Notes: generated from the sequence alone by a model not told the origin. Positions 18,627-27,065 are shown, counted from the first letter of the stretch. The stretch: 38,418 nucleotides of DNA from Trichodesmium sp. MAG_R02 (GCA_023356605.1 JAKQYE010000026.1:1-38418), one strand, 5' to 3'. Numbers and translations are program-made.

Positions 18627-19643
18627 GTGATGTACTCAATATTAAAATTCTGGAAACAAATTTTCATAATACTGGTAGCTGTTATAGTTTGTAGTGGTTG
18701 CAAAAATGCTTTTTTACCACCAATAAGTTACAATCCCTGGGAAGTAATTAAACTACCAACTGAGGCTACATTGTTCGATATCGAATTTACTGATAGTCTT
18801 GAACATGGTTGGATTGTAGGCTCTGATGCGACTCTCCTCGAAACTAATGATAGTGGTGAAACTTGGCAACCTAGGACTATCGACCTAGAAGAAAAAGCTC
18901 GCTTGACATCAGTAAGTTTTAATGGTAAAGAAGGATGGATTGTGGGACAGCCCTCTATACTTTTACATACTAATGATGAAGGAGAGTCTTGGAATCGTAT
19001 TGCTCTAAGTTCTAAACTACCTGGGGCTCCTAATACAATCACTGCTCTGGGGCTAAACTCTGCGGAAATGACTACTGATGTGGGAGCTATCTATCGAACT
19101 AAGGATGGAGGCCAAAATTGGCATGCTCAAGTAGAGGATGCTGTGGGAGTGGTCAGAAATATTTCTCGTTCCTCTGATGGTAAATATATTGCTGTTTCAG
19201 CAAAGGGTAATTTCTATTCTACTTGGGAGCCGGGACAAAAATCTTGGGTTCCTCATAACCGTCAAAACTCCCGCCGTTTAGAAAATATGGGCTTTACTGA
19301 TGATGGTCGTTTGTGGCTATTAGCACGAGGTGGTCAACTGAGGTTCAGTGATGGAGAAAACCTAGAAGAGTGGGGAGAAGCGATTAATCCTGAGTATGCT
19401 ACAAGTTGGGGTCTTTTAGATTTGGCTTATAGAACTCCTGATGAAATTTGGGTCTCTGGTGGTAGTGGTAACTTGCTGCGCAGTAACGATGGTGGTCAGA
19501 CTTGGGAAAAGGACCGTGAGGTAGAGAATGTGCCGGAAAATTTCTACAACATTATATTTATTAACTCAGAAACAGGTTTTATTCTTGGTCAAAGAGGAAG
19601 CATGCTCAAATATAATAGTTCTCTGGTTTCAGAGACGACTTAG
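18627..19643 (+). CDS. ycf48: Photosystem II assembly factor Ycf48 (HCF136)
   Basis: The 338-residue protein folds as a seven-bladed beta-propeller; several BNR/Asp-box-like turns (NDSGETW, NDEGESW, KDGGQNW, NDGGQTW) are visible. The N-terminus is a lipoprotein signal, with lipobox VCSGC and lipidated Cys at residue 25, so it sits on the lumenal side of the thylakoid or plasma membrane. Ycf48 binds precursor D1 early in PSII assembly. In many cyanobacteria psbEFLJ follows directly. Here about 2.3 kb of tnpB debris intervenes. A second ATG (residue 2) is equally possible as start. Confidence 0.95.
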   Translation: MMYSILKFWKQIFIILVAVIVCSGCKNAFLPPISYNPWEVIKLPTEATLFDIEFTDSLEHGWIVGSDATLLETNDSGETWQPRTIDLEEKARLTSVSFNGKEGWIVGQPSILLHTNDEGESWNRIALSSKLPGAPNTITALGLNSAEMTTDVGAIYRTKDGGQNWHAQVEDAVGVVRNISRSSDGKYIAVSAKGNFYSTWEPGQKSWVPHNRQNSRRLENMGFTDDGRLWLLARGGQLRFSDGENLEEWGEAINPEYATSWGLLDLAYRTPDEIWVSGGSGNLLRSNDGGQTWEKDREVENVPENFYNIIFINSETGFILGQRGSMLKYNSSLVSETT

Positions 19644-19724
19644 ACAGATAATGTATCTCACTATAACAAAAGAGAAAAATCACTTTTTTTCATAATTTTA
19701 TCTAAATATTGCCAGAAGACCCGC

Positions 19725-19743
19725 GCTCTCCCCATGGGAGAGC
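19725..19743. repeat. Left-end hairpin of decayed IS605-type element
   Basis: GCTCTCCC-CAT-GGGAGAGC is a perfect 8-bp stem with a 3-base loop, placed about 80 bases before the tnpB relic start. Subterminal hairpins of this kind are recognised by HUH transposases of IS200/IS605 elements. Confidence 0.55.
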
Positions 19744-19820
19744 ATCGAGGTTAATGCAAATCAATCTTAGAGTTTTACCAATAATCTGTTAGAATGTAAA
19801 TATTGAAAAGTAGGCAGCAG

Positions 19821-20335
19821 ATGGTTGAAAAAGCATACAAATTCAGACTTTACCCAACTCCTGACCACTGTTAGTCTGCTGAGGAAAACTTTGGGCTGCC
19901 TACATTTAGTCTACAAAAAATCCTTAACTGCCAGGACTAAAGCTTGGTATGAACACCAAGAACGACTGGGATACAAACAAACCTTAGCTATGCTGACGAA
20001 CTGAAAAAAACAGGAAGATTTGGATTTTCAGCAGTGAAGCAAACTGCTTTCAGCAACTTTTTTGGCGGATGGACTAAATATCTGTTCCTTAAAGAAAAAG
20101 CACAATGAGAGAATGGGACTGTCCTAAATTGGCTAGTCTCCATTACGGTCACATAAGCGCCCATTTTAAACATTTTGGCTGCCGGGCAGGCAGTGTCAAG
20201 TCTGGGTCGCGGTATTTATACCTGAAAGAGAGTAAATCTTGGAGGGCAAGTGCTATGAAGCAAAAAGCCCCTAACAACAATGACGCGGAAATCCCGCCCT
20301 GTCTTGTAAGAGCAGTATTGGGAGGATGTCAATGA
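19821..20335 (+). pseudogene. Decayed tnpB of a second IS605 subfamily
   Basis: ATG 19821 opens VEKAYKFRLYPTPDH, then a stop. After a frameshift the frame reads LLRKTLGCLHLVYKKSLTAR, then TKAWYEHQERLGYKQTLAMLTN-stop-KKQEDLDF. Another frame gives VKQTAFSNFFGGWTKY. This is the TnpB N-terminus. The central RuvC part is deleted, and a possible C-terminal remnant ends at GGAGGATGTCAA (20330-20341), the right-end sequence of the IS605 elements in this window. It differs clearly in sequence from the tnpB at 20518, so two elements landed next to each other. Confidence 0.7.
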
Positions 20336-20517
20336 GTAGTATTACTCGGATGATTAGACTTGGTTTCTCTACATTGTTGAATTTGGTAAAAATAAAGCTG
20401 GATGTGTTAGAATTCACCCAGAAATTAGGTTTAAAGCCTCGCCCTTCTAGAGCGACTTTTTAGTTGATTTTTTTTTACAGGCTATGTTATCATGCTTCTC
20501 AGTTCAAAAATCATTCT

Positions 20518-21750
20518 ATGAAAGCAAGATTTAAGTACCGTATATATCCAACATTAGGACAAAAACAACGATTAGCAAGGCTATTTGGTTGTGTCCGTGT
20601 AGTTTGGAATGATAGTCTAGCTTGCTGTCAGGAAAAGTACAAACTAGGAAAGAAAAAACCGACTAATTCTGAACTACAAAAACAGTTTATTACTCTGGCT
20701 AAAAAGACTGAGAAAAAAAAATGGCTATCAGAAGTTTCCGCTATACCACTACAGCAATCTTTAAACAATTTAAACCAGGCTTATCAAAACTTTTTTAAAT
20801 CAACTCAAGGCAACAGGGAAGGTCAACCTATAAGACCTCCTAAATTTAAGAGTAGGAAGTCAAAGCAAACAGCTAGATTTACAAAGGGTGGATTTAAAGT
20901 TGGTCAGCATAAAGTCTACTTAGCTAAAATAGGAAAGCTGAAAATTGTGTGGTCAAGGGAACTACCCGCTATTCCATCATCAGTAACAGTAATCAGAGAT
21001 TCAGCTAATCGATATTTCTTGATTTTTGTAGTAGAAGTTTTGCCAGAAGTATTGTCTAAAACTTATAATTCAGTAGGTATAGATTTAGGAATTAAAACTT
21101 TTGCGACTATAGGGATGTTCCATACAACGTCCCTACATGGTAAAAAGATTGATACACCAAAACCACTAAAGAAACGAGTTAAGAAGTACCGAAAACTAAG
21201 TAAGTCATTATCTAAGAAAACTAAGGGTTCTAAACGATATGAAAAAGCTAGACTAAAAATAGCTAAATTTCATGCCAAACTGAAAGATACAAGGATAGAT
21301 TTTCTACACAAATTATCTACTAAAATAATTCGTGAAAACCAAACAATTGTTTTAGAGGATTTGAACATTTCTGGAATGGTTAAGAATCGGAAATTATCGA
21401 GAGCTATTTCAGACTTAGGCTGGAGAAAATTCAGAACATTTTTAGAAGGAAAAGCAGAAAAATACGGTCGCGTACTAAGAGTAATTAACCGTCGGGATCC
21501 CACATCCCAAACTTACTATTGTTGTGGATTTGAAGGTGGAAAATTAGATTTATCAATATCCTGAAGTGGGAATGTCGTACATTGTGGGGTTAAACATGGT
21601 CGTGTAGTGGAACAGAGTTCTATCGAGACGAAAATACAGCAAGAAATATATTAGTCGCGGGTGGGCAACCCGAGACAAAAAACGGACATGGAGGCTAGCA
21701 TAAGACTACTGCCAAAGTAGCAGCAGCCTGTGAGATGTCAACCTACTGAG
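20518..21750 (+). pseudogene. tnpB: tnpB RNA-guided nuclease, frameshifted at the C-terminus
   Basis: From ATG 20518 (KARFKYRIYPTLGQKQRLARLFGC) the frame stays open to 21564. It includes the first RuvC aspartate in GIDLGIKTFAT and the glutamate in VLEDLNISGM. After KLDLSIS a stop interrupts the frame. The remaining zinc-finger and third catalytic block continue in other frames: KWECRT, then CGVKHGR, then RDENTARNILVAGGQPETKNGHGG, a stop, and HKTTAKVAAACEMSTY. Intact TnpB needs that RDEN aspartate and both CxxC pairs, so this copy is inactive. A palindromic repeat at 21110-21135 is inserted in frame between FAT and KKIDTP, adding about nine residues in the RuvC region. An upstream ATG at 20464 only adds left-end sequence. 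Confidence 0.85.
21110..21135. repeat. Small palindromic dispersed repeat, copy 4 (inside tnpB)
   Basis: The sequence tagggatgttccatacaacgtcccta is an almost perfect palindrome (arms TAGGGAtGTT / AACgTCCCTA). It lies inside the tnpB frame without breaking it and is translated as IGMFHTTSLH. Confidence 0.75.
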
Positions 21751-21973
21751 GGACTACGGCTCCGTAGGAACTCTGGTGCCTTTAGGCCGGGGAGGATGTC
21801 AATCCGTCTGACTCATAAGTTAAAATGAGTTGTGTAAAGAAGACAAAAAGTTAGTCGCTCTTTACTTTTAACAAGAAAATAAAAAACTCATACCATTAAC
21901 AACTATGGCATGAGCATAAAGTTTTAAGACTATCTCAAATGATGGTTTAAGATAATTTAGAGGAGAAAATGAG

Positions 21974-22222
21974 ATGGCTGGTGGCAGCACAGGTGAACGT
22001 CCATTTGGGGACATCATAACAAGCATTCGTTATTGGGTGATTCATAGTATTACTATTCCCGCTCTGTTTATTGCAGGTTGGTTATTTGTGAGTACTGGGC
22101 TGGCTTATGACGTTTTCGGTACACCTCGACCCAATGACTATTACACTGAACAAAGACAAGAATTACCAATTTTGTCAGACCGTTTTGAGAGTAAACAACA
22201 AATTGATGAGTTTATCAAATAG
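21974..22222 (+). CDS. psbE: Cytochrome b559 alpha subunit (PSII)
   Basis: The 82-residue protein has one transmembrane helix (about 19-41). The heme-ligand histidine is in [14 protein letters not shown], the C-terminal tail is lumenal, and the length matches the family exactly. With PsbF it binds the cytochrome b559 heme at the PSII core. ATG 21974 follows GAGGAG at 21959-21964; an ATG at 21968 is out of frame. It is first in the psbE-psbF-psbL-psbJ operon, whose promoter probably lies within 21803-21960, just after the tnpB element's right end. Confidence 0.97.
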   Translation: MAGGSTGERPFGDIITSIRYWVIHSITIPALFIAGWLFVSTGLAYDVFGTPRPNDYYTEQRQELPILSDRFESKQQIDEFIK

Positions 22223-22246
22223 ATTAAAAATTAGGAGATTTAAATA

Positions 22247-22381
22247 ATGACTAGCCAAAATCCCAATCAACCAGTTAGTTATCCAATTTTTACAGTTAGA
22301 TGGTTAGCAGTTCACACTCTTGGTGTACCTACAATTTTCTTTCTCGGCGCGATCGCCGCTATGCAGTTTATTCAAAGATAG
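22247..22381 (+). CDS. psbF: Cytochrome b559 beta subunit (PSII)
   Basis: The 44-residue product contains [20 protein letters not shown], including the axial heme histidine, and one transmembrane helix. The start ATG (22247) follows TTAGGAG with normal spacing, 24 bases after psbE. A HIP1 octamer gcgatcgc lies inside the gene. Confidence 0.97.
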   Translation: MTSQNPNQPVSYPIFTVRWLAVHTLGVPTIFFLGAIAAMQFIQR

Positions 22382-22393
22382 GAGTGGAATATA

Positions 22394-22519
22394 ATGCCTT
22401 TAGACCGTAATAGTAATCCTAATCAGCAACCAGTAGAATTAAACCGTACTTCACTCTACCTTGGTTTGCTGTTGGTTTTTGTTCTTGGTATTCTTTTTTC
22501 TAGTTATTTCTTTAACTAA
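22394..22519 (+). CDS. psbL: Photosystem II protein L
   Basis: The 41-residue single-helix PSII subunit contains the family motif [16 protein letters not shown]...[12 protein letters not shown] at the monomer-monomer interface of PSII. It starts 12 bases after the psbF stop, with GGAG just upstream. The N-terminus is one or two residues longer than usual. Confidence 0.96.
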   Translation: MPLDRNSNPNQQPVELNRTSLYLGLLLVFVLGILFSSYFFN

Positions 22520-22556
22520 TTCTAAAAGTAGAATAAGTAAGTTCAAAGACACAAAA

Positions 22557-22575
22557 GTCACCCTATTTGGGTGAC
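22557..22575 (+). promoter_or_regulatory. Hairpin in the psbL-psbJ spacer
   Basis: GTCACCC-TATTT-GGGTGAC is a perfect 7-bp stem in the 156-bp spacer between psbL and psbJ. No T-run follows, so a processing or stability element is more likely than a terminator. Confidence 0.5.
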
Positions 22576-22675
22576 GTATAGGTAGTAACACCAGGTAGAA
22601 AGTTAATCGGCGAGTTGCTGAAAATTATCTCAGAATAGTAAGTAGTTAGTTTAGAAGTAATTGAGGTGAAGTATT

Positions 22676-22798
22676 ATGATGTCTGAACCAGGAAGAATTC
22701 CTTTGTGGTTAGTTGCTGTTGTAGCAGGAACTGGCGTACTTGTAGTCGTCGGTCTTTTCTTTTATGGCTCCTATGTTGGTGTAGGTTCTTCTTTATAA
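22676..22798 (+). CDS. psbJ: Photosystem II protein J
   Basis: The 40-residue protein carries [35 protein letters not shown], with one transmembrane helix, typical of PsbJ, which tunes forward electron flow from QA to QB. Two consecutive ATGs (22676, 22679) are possible starts; TGAGGTGAAG precedes them. It is unusually far (156 bp) from psbL. Confidence 0.95.
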   Translation: MMSEPGRIPLWLVAVVAGTGVLVVVGLFFYGSYVGVGSSL

Positions 22799-22880
22799 GA
22801 TAAGAAAAGATTTTAGGTTTCAGCTCTTTCATCCACAAGCCTCACGCCAAATCAAAGACTGTGGCCTGAGACGAATGGAC

Positions 22881-22925
22881 GGTCAATCAATGGGACTCAA
22901 TGGGACATTGATTGACCATATTTTT
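22881..22925 (+). terminator. Rho-independent terminator of psbEFLJ
   Basis: GGTCAATCAATG (22881-22892) pairs perfectly with CATTGATTGACC (22906-22917) over 12 bp and is followed by ATATTTTTCTT. It ends the psb operon 80 bases after psbJ. Confidence 0.8.
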
Positions 22926-22954
22926 CTTGTTTCCTGTACTTGGTTGTTAATCTT

Positions 22955-23101
22955 AAATGGGCCTTCACATTTGACACTGAACGACTAACAGACTTTCTCA
23001 CGACAATTCAAGCTATTTTGCCCGGTATGCCCTCTGATTCAAAGCTTAAATTGTCAACTCCAGCATTTTCGGCTCAAAAGTTAAGAAGAGCAAGGAATTG
23101 A
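22955..23101 (+). pseudogene. C-terminal fragment of an unknown protein
   Basis: An in-frame stretch reads KWAFTFDTERLTDFLTTIQ, then AILPGMPSDSKLKLSTPAFSA, ending QKLRRARN-stop. The composition is that of a normal soluble protein C-terminus (alternating helix and strand, basic end) and unlike the surrounding AT-rich spacer. There is no start codon or ribosome site, and the upstream in-frame codons come from the terminator region. I do not recognise the family. Confidence 0.35.
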
Positions 23102-23364
23102 CCTCCAAAACCTGTAATTAATTGGCTTACTCAACCAGGTTGAGGATTAACCCTTTAATATTCAATTAAGTTTTCGTTGATCTTTAACATCAGCTTTTCA
23201 TAAGAAATCATTGACTCTCTTAATACGCACCTCAAATAACTAGTATTTTACTGATCATAGCAACCAAGGAAATATTGTTCCATATCTCTCATACCATTCC
23301 CAAATTCATTTTGCGCTTTTCATAACTAACCTAAATCATTCTGTGCACCGTTAAATAAAATTAG

Positions 23365-23370
23365 TATAAT
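23365..23370 (+). promoter_or_regulatory. Candidate -10 element for the TerY-like cassette
   Basis: A perfect TATAAT lies 35 bases before ATG 23406. The hexamer 17 bases upstream (tgtgca, 23342-23347) matches TTGACA poorly, so this may be an activator-dependent or extended promoter. Confidence 0.4.
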
Positions 23371-23405
23371 ATCCTTTGAAATAAAAATTCGTAGCATTAA
23401 GGCCA

Positions 23406-24098
23406 ATGTCAGAAGATGAATTGTCGGTCAGTCGGGGCATAAAATATGCAGTTGATTTAATAATATGTATTGACGCTACAGGTTCAATGACTCCGGTTAT
23501 TGATTTAGTAAAGTCAAATGCTCTTGGCTTTTACAAAGAGATAGAAAACAGGATGAAGGAAAGGCAAAAAAATGTAGATCAACTTCGAGCAAAAGTAATT
23601 GTTTTCCGTGATTATTGGGCAGATAAACCTGACGAGGTAATGGTTAGTTCTGATTTTTTTGACTTGAGGGAACAATCTTCTGAATATGCTGACTTTGTAT
23701 CTTTGATTTATGCCAAAGGCGGAGGTGATGAGCCAGAAAATGGCCTAGAAGCTTTAGCAATAGCTTTAAACTCAGACTGGGAAAAGAGATCAGAGTTTCC
23801 TAAGCAACGGCATATTGTAGCTTTTTATACTGATGCTAGTGCTCACTCTTTAGAGAAAGAACCAAAACCTAGTCATTATCCCAATGATATTCCTAAAAAT
23901 TTTGATGAATTAACAGATTTATGGTCAGAAATGTCAGATTCGGGGAAAAGACTACTCTTATTTGCTCCAGAGGCTACTCCTTGGACAATGATTGCCAGTT
24001 CTTGGGAGCAGACTATCCATTATCCTTCTAAAGCAGGAGAGGGTCTTAAAGAATTTGAAAATGAAGAAATTCTAGCAGCAATTATTAATAGTATCTAA
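23406..24098 (+). CDS. vWA-domain protein, TerY-like
   Basis: The 230-residue protein is a single von Willebrand A domain. The metal-ion-dependent adhesion site is recognisable: D23-A-T-G-S27, the middle GGGDEPENGLEAL motif and the third aspartate in FYTDASAH. Such vWA proteins (TerY) bind partners through a metal and, together with a PP2C phosphatase and a kinase, form the TerY-P triad proposed by Anantharaman, Iyer and Aravind for tellurite/stress and conflict systems. Exactly those two enzymes follow here, at 24237 and 25890. No signal peptide or transmembrane helix is present, so it is cytoplasmic. It probably acts as the adaptor or substrate of the kinase/phosphatase pair. No other ter genes (terB, terC, terD) are in the window. 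Confidence 0.85.
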   Translation: MSEDELSVSRGIKYAVDLIICIDATGSMTPVIDLVKSNALGFYKEIENRMKERQKNVDQLRAKVIVFRDYWADKPDEVMVSSDFFDLREQSSEYADFVSLIYAKGGGDEPENGLEALAIALNSDWEKRSEFPKQRHIVAFYTDASAHSLEKEPKPSHYPNDIPKNFDELTDLWSEMSDSGKRLLLFAPEATPWTMIASSWEQTIHYPSKAGEGLKEFENEEILAAIINSI

Positions 24099-24236
24099 AA
24101 AATTTCTCTCTAAAAATTTTGGTTGATTACGGTAATAATTATGATGGTAGTAATTTAGTATTACTACCGAGTATTTTCTAAGTTAGAAGTATCTAACAAC
24201 AAGGGGAAAACATATATAGTTTCATATATAGAAATA

Positions 24237-25595
24237 ATGAATAAAGACCAAATTCTAGTTATCAGCTTAGACAATAAATTAGACAAAGGTGAAGACTTTC
24301 AGATTGCGGAAAACTATGACCAAGCAATTGTCATAGGAGTTTTTGATGGTTTAGGGGGAAGAATTTCAGGTACTGCTAAGGAAACGGGGGGAAGGATTGC
24401 TTCTAGAAAAGCAGCTGAAGTTACTAAGGATATTTTAGTAAAATCACAAGGTTATTTAGATAAAGATAGAGCTTTAGAAATTAAAGCTAAGAGTTGTCAA
24501 ATACTTAAACAGTTTGCTGAAGAAAATCTTCCCGTTTCCAGAATTAGAGGGAAATTAGCTTCTAAAAGGTTATGTTCTACTATAGGGGTTGCGAGTCTTT
24601 TTAAGAAATTAAATGACGCTCAAAAATATTTGGTTCAAATAGCGTGGATGGGAGACTCTCGTGTTTATTATTTGCACCCTCATCAAGGGTTACAGCAGTT
24701 AACTAAAGATGACTTAAAAGAAAGTAAGGATGCTTTAGAGGTTATCTATCAAGATTTACCTATGTCTAAGTTTTTAACAGCAGATCCAGAAGCAGATTGG
24801 GAAATTAATTACAAAGAATTTGAGTTCTCAGAAGAAGGATTTATATTGGCTTGTACTGATGGATGTTTTCAGTATTTATCTGCTCCGTGGGAGTTCGAAA
24901 AACTTTTACTAAAAACTTTAATAGAATCAGATTCTATGGAAGAATGGCATAATTTACTAACTAATTTTTATCGATATAATAAGTATGATGATGTCACTCT
25001 TGTGCTTTGCCCATTAGGAAATAATCAGCTCAACTTTCAAGATTTTCATAGTTCTTACCAATCACGTTTAGAGCTTCTAAACGAAAATTATAATGTTCAC
25101 CGCAAAAGTAGTCCTGATAATATAAAAAAAATGTGGGAGCAATATCGAAATGATTATGAAAATCGTCTGGAAAAAGTCAAAGTTAAAAACTATATCAATG
25201 CTGAAGAGGTAAAAACTAAAGATGTATATTTATCTAATTTAGAGTCGGAAACTGAAGTAATGGCAAGTTTTGAGGAAGAATCTATTGGTGATTCTTCTGA
25301 GTCAGAAACTGAAGTAATGGCAAGTATTGAGGAAGAATCTATTGGTGATTCTTCTGAGTTAGAAACTGAAGTAATGGCAAGTTTTGAGGAAAAATCTATT
25401 GGTGATTCTTCTGAGTCAGAAACTGAAGTAATGGCAAGTATTGAGGAAAAATCTATTGGTGATTCTTCTGAGTTAGAAACTGAAGTAATGGCAAGTATTG
25501 AGGAAAAATCTATTGGTGATTCTTCTGAGTCAGAAACTGAAGTAATGGCAAGTTTTAAGGAAGAATCTATTGGTAGATTATTCAAGGGAGGATGA
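24237..25595 (+). CDS. PP2C-family protein phosphatase with acidic repeat tail
   Basis: The 452-residue protein has a PP2C (PPM) catalytic domain at residues 1-262. Metal-binding and catalytic motifs are GED20F, VFD37GLGG, GDS141R, CTD208G and YDD252VTLV, all intact, so it should be an active Mn/Mg-dependent Ser/Thr phosphatase. A charged helical linker (270-330) leads to six tandem 19-residue repeats (337-450) of the type SETEVMASFEEESIGDSSE, rich in Glu and Ser. The last repeat is degenerate (SIGRLFKGG). It starts 138 bp after the vWA gene on the same strand. The likely partner is the kinase at 25890. Just past the stop, codons LESKESSNTKGGEKIFRQ continue a similar polar tail in another frame, suggesting a recent frameshift. 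Confidence 0.87.
   Translation: MNKDQILVISLDNKLDKGEDFQIAENYDQAIVIGVFDGLGGRISGTAKETGGRIASRKAAEVTKDILVKSQGYLDKDRALEIKAKSCQILKQFAEENLPVSRIRGKLASKRLCSTIGVASLFKKLNDAQKYLVQIAWMGDSRVYYLHPHQGLQQLTKDDLKESKDALEVIYQDLPMSKFLTADPEADWEINYKEFEFSEEGFILACTDGCFQYLSAPWEFEKLLLKTLIESDSMEEWHNLLTNFYRYNKYDDVTLVLCPLGNNQLNFQDFHSSYQSRLELLNENYNVHRKSSPDNIKKMWEQYRNDYENRLEKVKVKNYINAEEVKTKDVYLSNLESETEVMASFEEESIGDSSESETEVMASIEEESIGDSSELETEVMASFEEKSIGDSSESETEVMASIEEKSIGDSSELETEVMASIEEKSIGDSSESETEVMASFKEESIGRLFKGG
25245..25586 (+). repeat. Six 57-bp in-frame tandem repeats
   Basis: Six units of 57 bp (starting at 25245, 25302, 25359, 25416, 25473 and 25530) are nearly identical at DNA level, indicating recent slippage or recombination. 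Variation is limited to a few positions: tcA/ttA at the start (S or L), Ttt/Att (F or I) and Gaa/Aaa (E or K). Confidence 0.92.
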
Positions 25596-25889
25596 GAGTC
25601 AAAATTAAAAAAAATTGGAATCAAAAGAATCTTCTAACACAAAAGGTGGGGAAAAAATATTTCGTCAAAATGAAATCCAAAAAGATGATACTCAATCTGG
25701 TTTATAGAGTATCTTTATTGTTGAGTTTAGGAGATGAGGTATAGAGGATATTGAGAAAGGCTTAGACTAAAATAGGTAAAAGTATTTTTTGATCACCGGC
25801 TTTGATATGATTGGTTTTAATTGTGAGAAAATATTCATACAAATATACTCCAAAAACCGTTCAGATAATTCATCATTAAGAGGAAAAAA
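25596..25889. other. Spacer between the phosphatase and kinase genes
   Basis: 294 bp without a gene. The first 110 bases keep an open polar frame that may be the former phosphatase C-terminus. The kinase ribosome site aagagg lies at about 25878-25883. Confidence 0.45.
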
Positions 25890-26984
25890 ATGGCTTATAA
25901 AAAAGGTGATAAAATTGGCAAATATATTATTACTCGTGACTTCGATAGTACTAATGGTGGTCAAGGTCAATGGGGTTTTGCTGAATATAATGGTGATGAG
26001 TATTTTATCAAAAAATTTCTCAATCCGGTATATCCTGAAGTAAAAGCACCAGGAAGTGAGAAAGGCAAACAAAAGAAAAAAGATAAATGTAAAGAATTTG
26101 AAAGAAGACATCTAGCAATGATGAAAGCTCTAGAATCTTGTGGTGATGGTGGTTTAGTTGTTAAAACTACGGATTTTTTTAAGTGTGGCGATGAATTTGG
26201 CAGTCATTACCTTAAAGTATGCCAAAAAGTTGATACTAGCAATTTATCTAATCAAGTTTATAACCTTAATTGGGAAAAGCGATTATTTGTAATGCTAACT
26301 TCGGCTGGTGCCTTGAAAATGTTACATAAAAATGGCATTATTCATTTAGATTTAAAACCAGATAATATTTTAATTCAAGAGTGGGGAGGAAAATTAATTG
26401 CCAAGATTATTGACTTCGATAGTAGTCTTATTGAAGGTGATTCAATGCCTTATGAAGAATTAGTAGGAGACTCTCTTTATCTATCTCCCGAATTTGCTAA
26501 ACATATTAATACTCATGGTGAAGAATTACCACCTACTAAAAAGTCTGATGTGTTTTCTTTGGGATTAATATTTTTTCAGTATTGTACGGGAAGATTACCG
26601 AGTTTTTCTGATAAATATAATTACCCCTATGAAGCTTTACTTAATGGGGAAAAACTGGAATTACCAATAAATTTTTTGATTAGCGCAGAAGATAAAGAAC
26701 TAGCAGAAAAAGTTATTTTCAAGTTAATTGAAAAAATGTTAATTTTGGATCCACATGCACGAATATCAATTGATGAAGCCCATGATAATTTAAAAGCTAT
26801 CTGTAAGGAAAAATTACCTAAATTTTCTCCAATAACTTCTCCGTCAGAAAAAAACAAGACATTATTGGAAGGTAGCCAAATCAAAATAGGTTTAAAAACA
26901 ACAAACCAGGAAAAGTCAAAAGAAAAAAAAGATTACCCAAAATCATCTAGTAGGGTTAGGTTTAACTTTCCCAGAAAGGGTTAA
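25890..26984 (+). CDS. Divergent Ser/Thr protein kinase of the TerY-P type triad
   Basis: The 364-residue protein is a Hanks-type kinase at residues 5-310. The glycine-rich loop is loose (TNGGQGQWGF, 21-30) and the ATP-anchoring lysine is in YFIKKF (41-42). The catalytic loop is H152-L-D154-LKPDN159, the metal aspartate D175 is in an unusual DFD instead of DFG, the APE motif is SPE (199-201), and D220 of the F helix (KSDVFSLG) is present. All key residues needed for activity remain, so it is probably active. A basic, Lys/Ser-rich tail (315-364) has no membrane segment, unlike PknB-type receptor kinases. It follows the vWA and PP2C genes on the same strand. ATG 25890 has aagagg upstream; a different frame at 25789 is not coding. 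Confidence 0.87.
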   Translation: MAYKKGDKIGKYIITRDFDSTNGGQGQWGFAEYNGDEYFIKKFLNPVYPEVKAPGSEKGKQKKKDKCKEFERRHLAMMKALESCGDGGLVVKTTDFFKCGDEFGSHYLKVCQKVDTSNLSNQVYNLNWEKRLFVMLTSAGALKMLHKNGIIHLDLKPDNILIQEWGGKLIAKIIDFDSSLIEGDSMPYEELVGDSLYLSPEFAKHINTHGEELPPTKKSDVFSLGLIFFQYCTGRLPSFSDKYNYPYEALLNGEKLELPINFLISAEDKELAEKVIFKLIEKMLILDPHARISIDEAHDNLKAICKEKLPKFSPITSPSEKNKTLLEGSQIKIGLKTTNQEKSKEKKDYPKSSSRVRFNFPRKG

Positions 26985-27065
26985 AGATATATAATTAGAT
27001 CTAGTTCGTTCTGAGAAGTACCTAATATAAAATTCAAGCTAATCATAGATTATAGATTTTACTAA

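Larger units (their letters stand above)
19644..20420. other. Transposon debris between ycf48 and psbE, part 1
   Basis: Contains the left-end hairpin (19725-19743) and the broken tnpB relic (19821-20335). Nothing suggests an intact gene. The short frames at 19988-20173 and 20105-20335 belong to the relic or its antisense. Confidence 0.55.
20421..21802 (+). mobile_element. IS200/IS605-family element carrying only tnpB (decayed)
   Basis: The left end is gaaattaggtttaaagcctcg with hairpin CGCCCttctagaGCG and ttagttgattttttt. The right end contains ggtgcctttaggccggggaggatgtcaa. No tnpA is present, so it is an IS1341-type (tnpB-only) copy. The two 243-256-bp mini-elements at 3245 and 6474 are deletion derivatives of the same family, and 27906-28166 is another remnant. 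Confidence 0.82.
22926..23405. other. Intergenic region with a gene fragment
   Basis: Besides a protein-like fragment at 22955-23101 and a candidate promoter just before 23406, I see no gene. The last 200 bases are AT-rich and stop-filled. Confidence 0.45.

Noticed and set aside
25190-25624. 144-codon minus-strand frame
   Set aside because: Shadow of the 57-bp repeats, which stay open on both strands because the unit length is a multiple of three.
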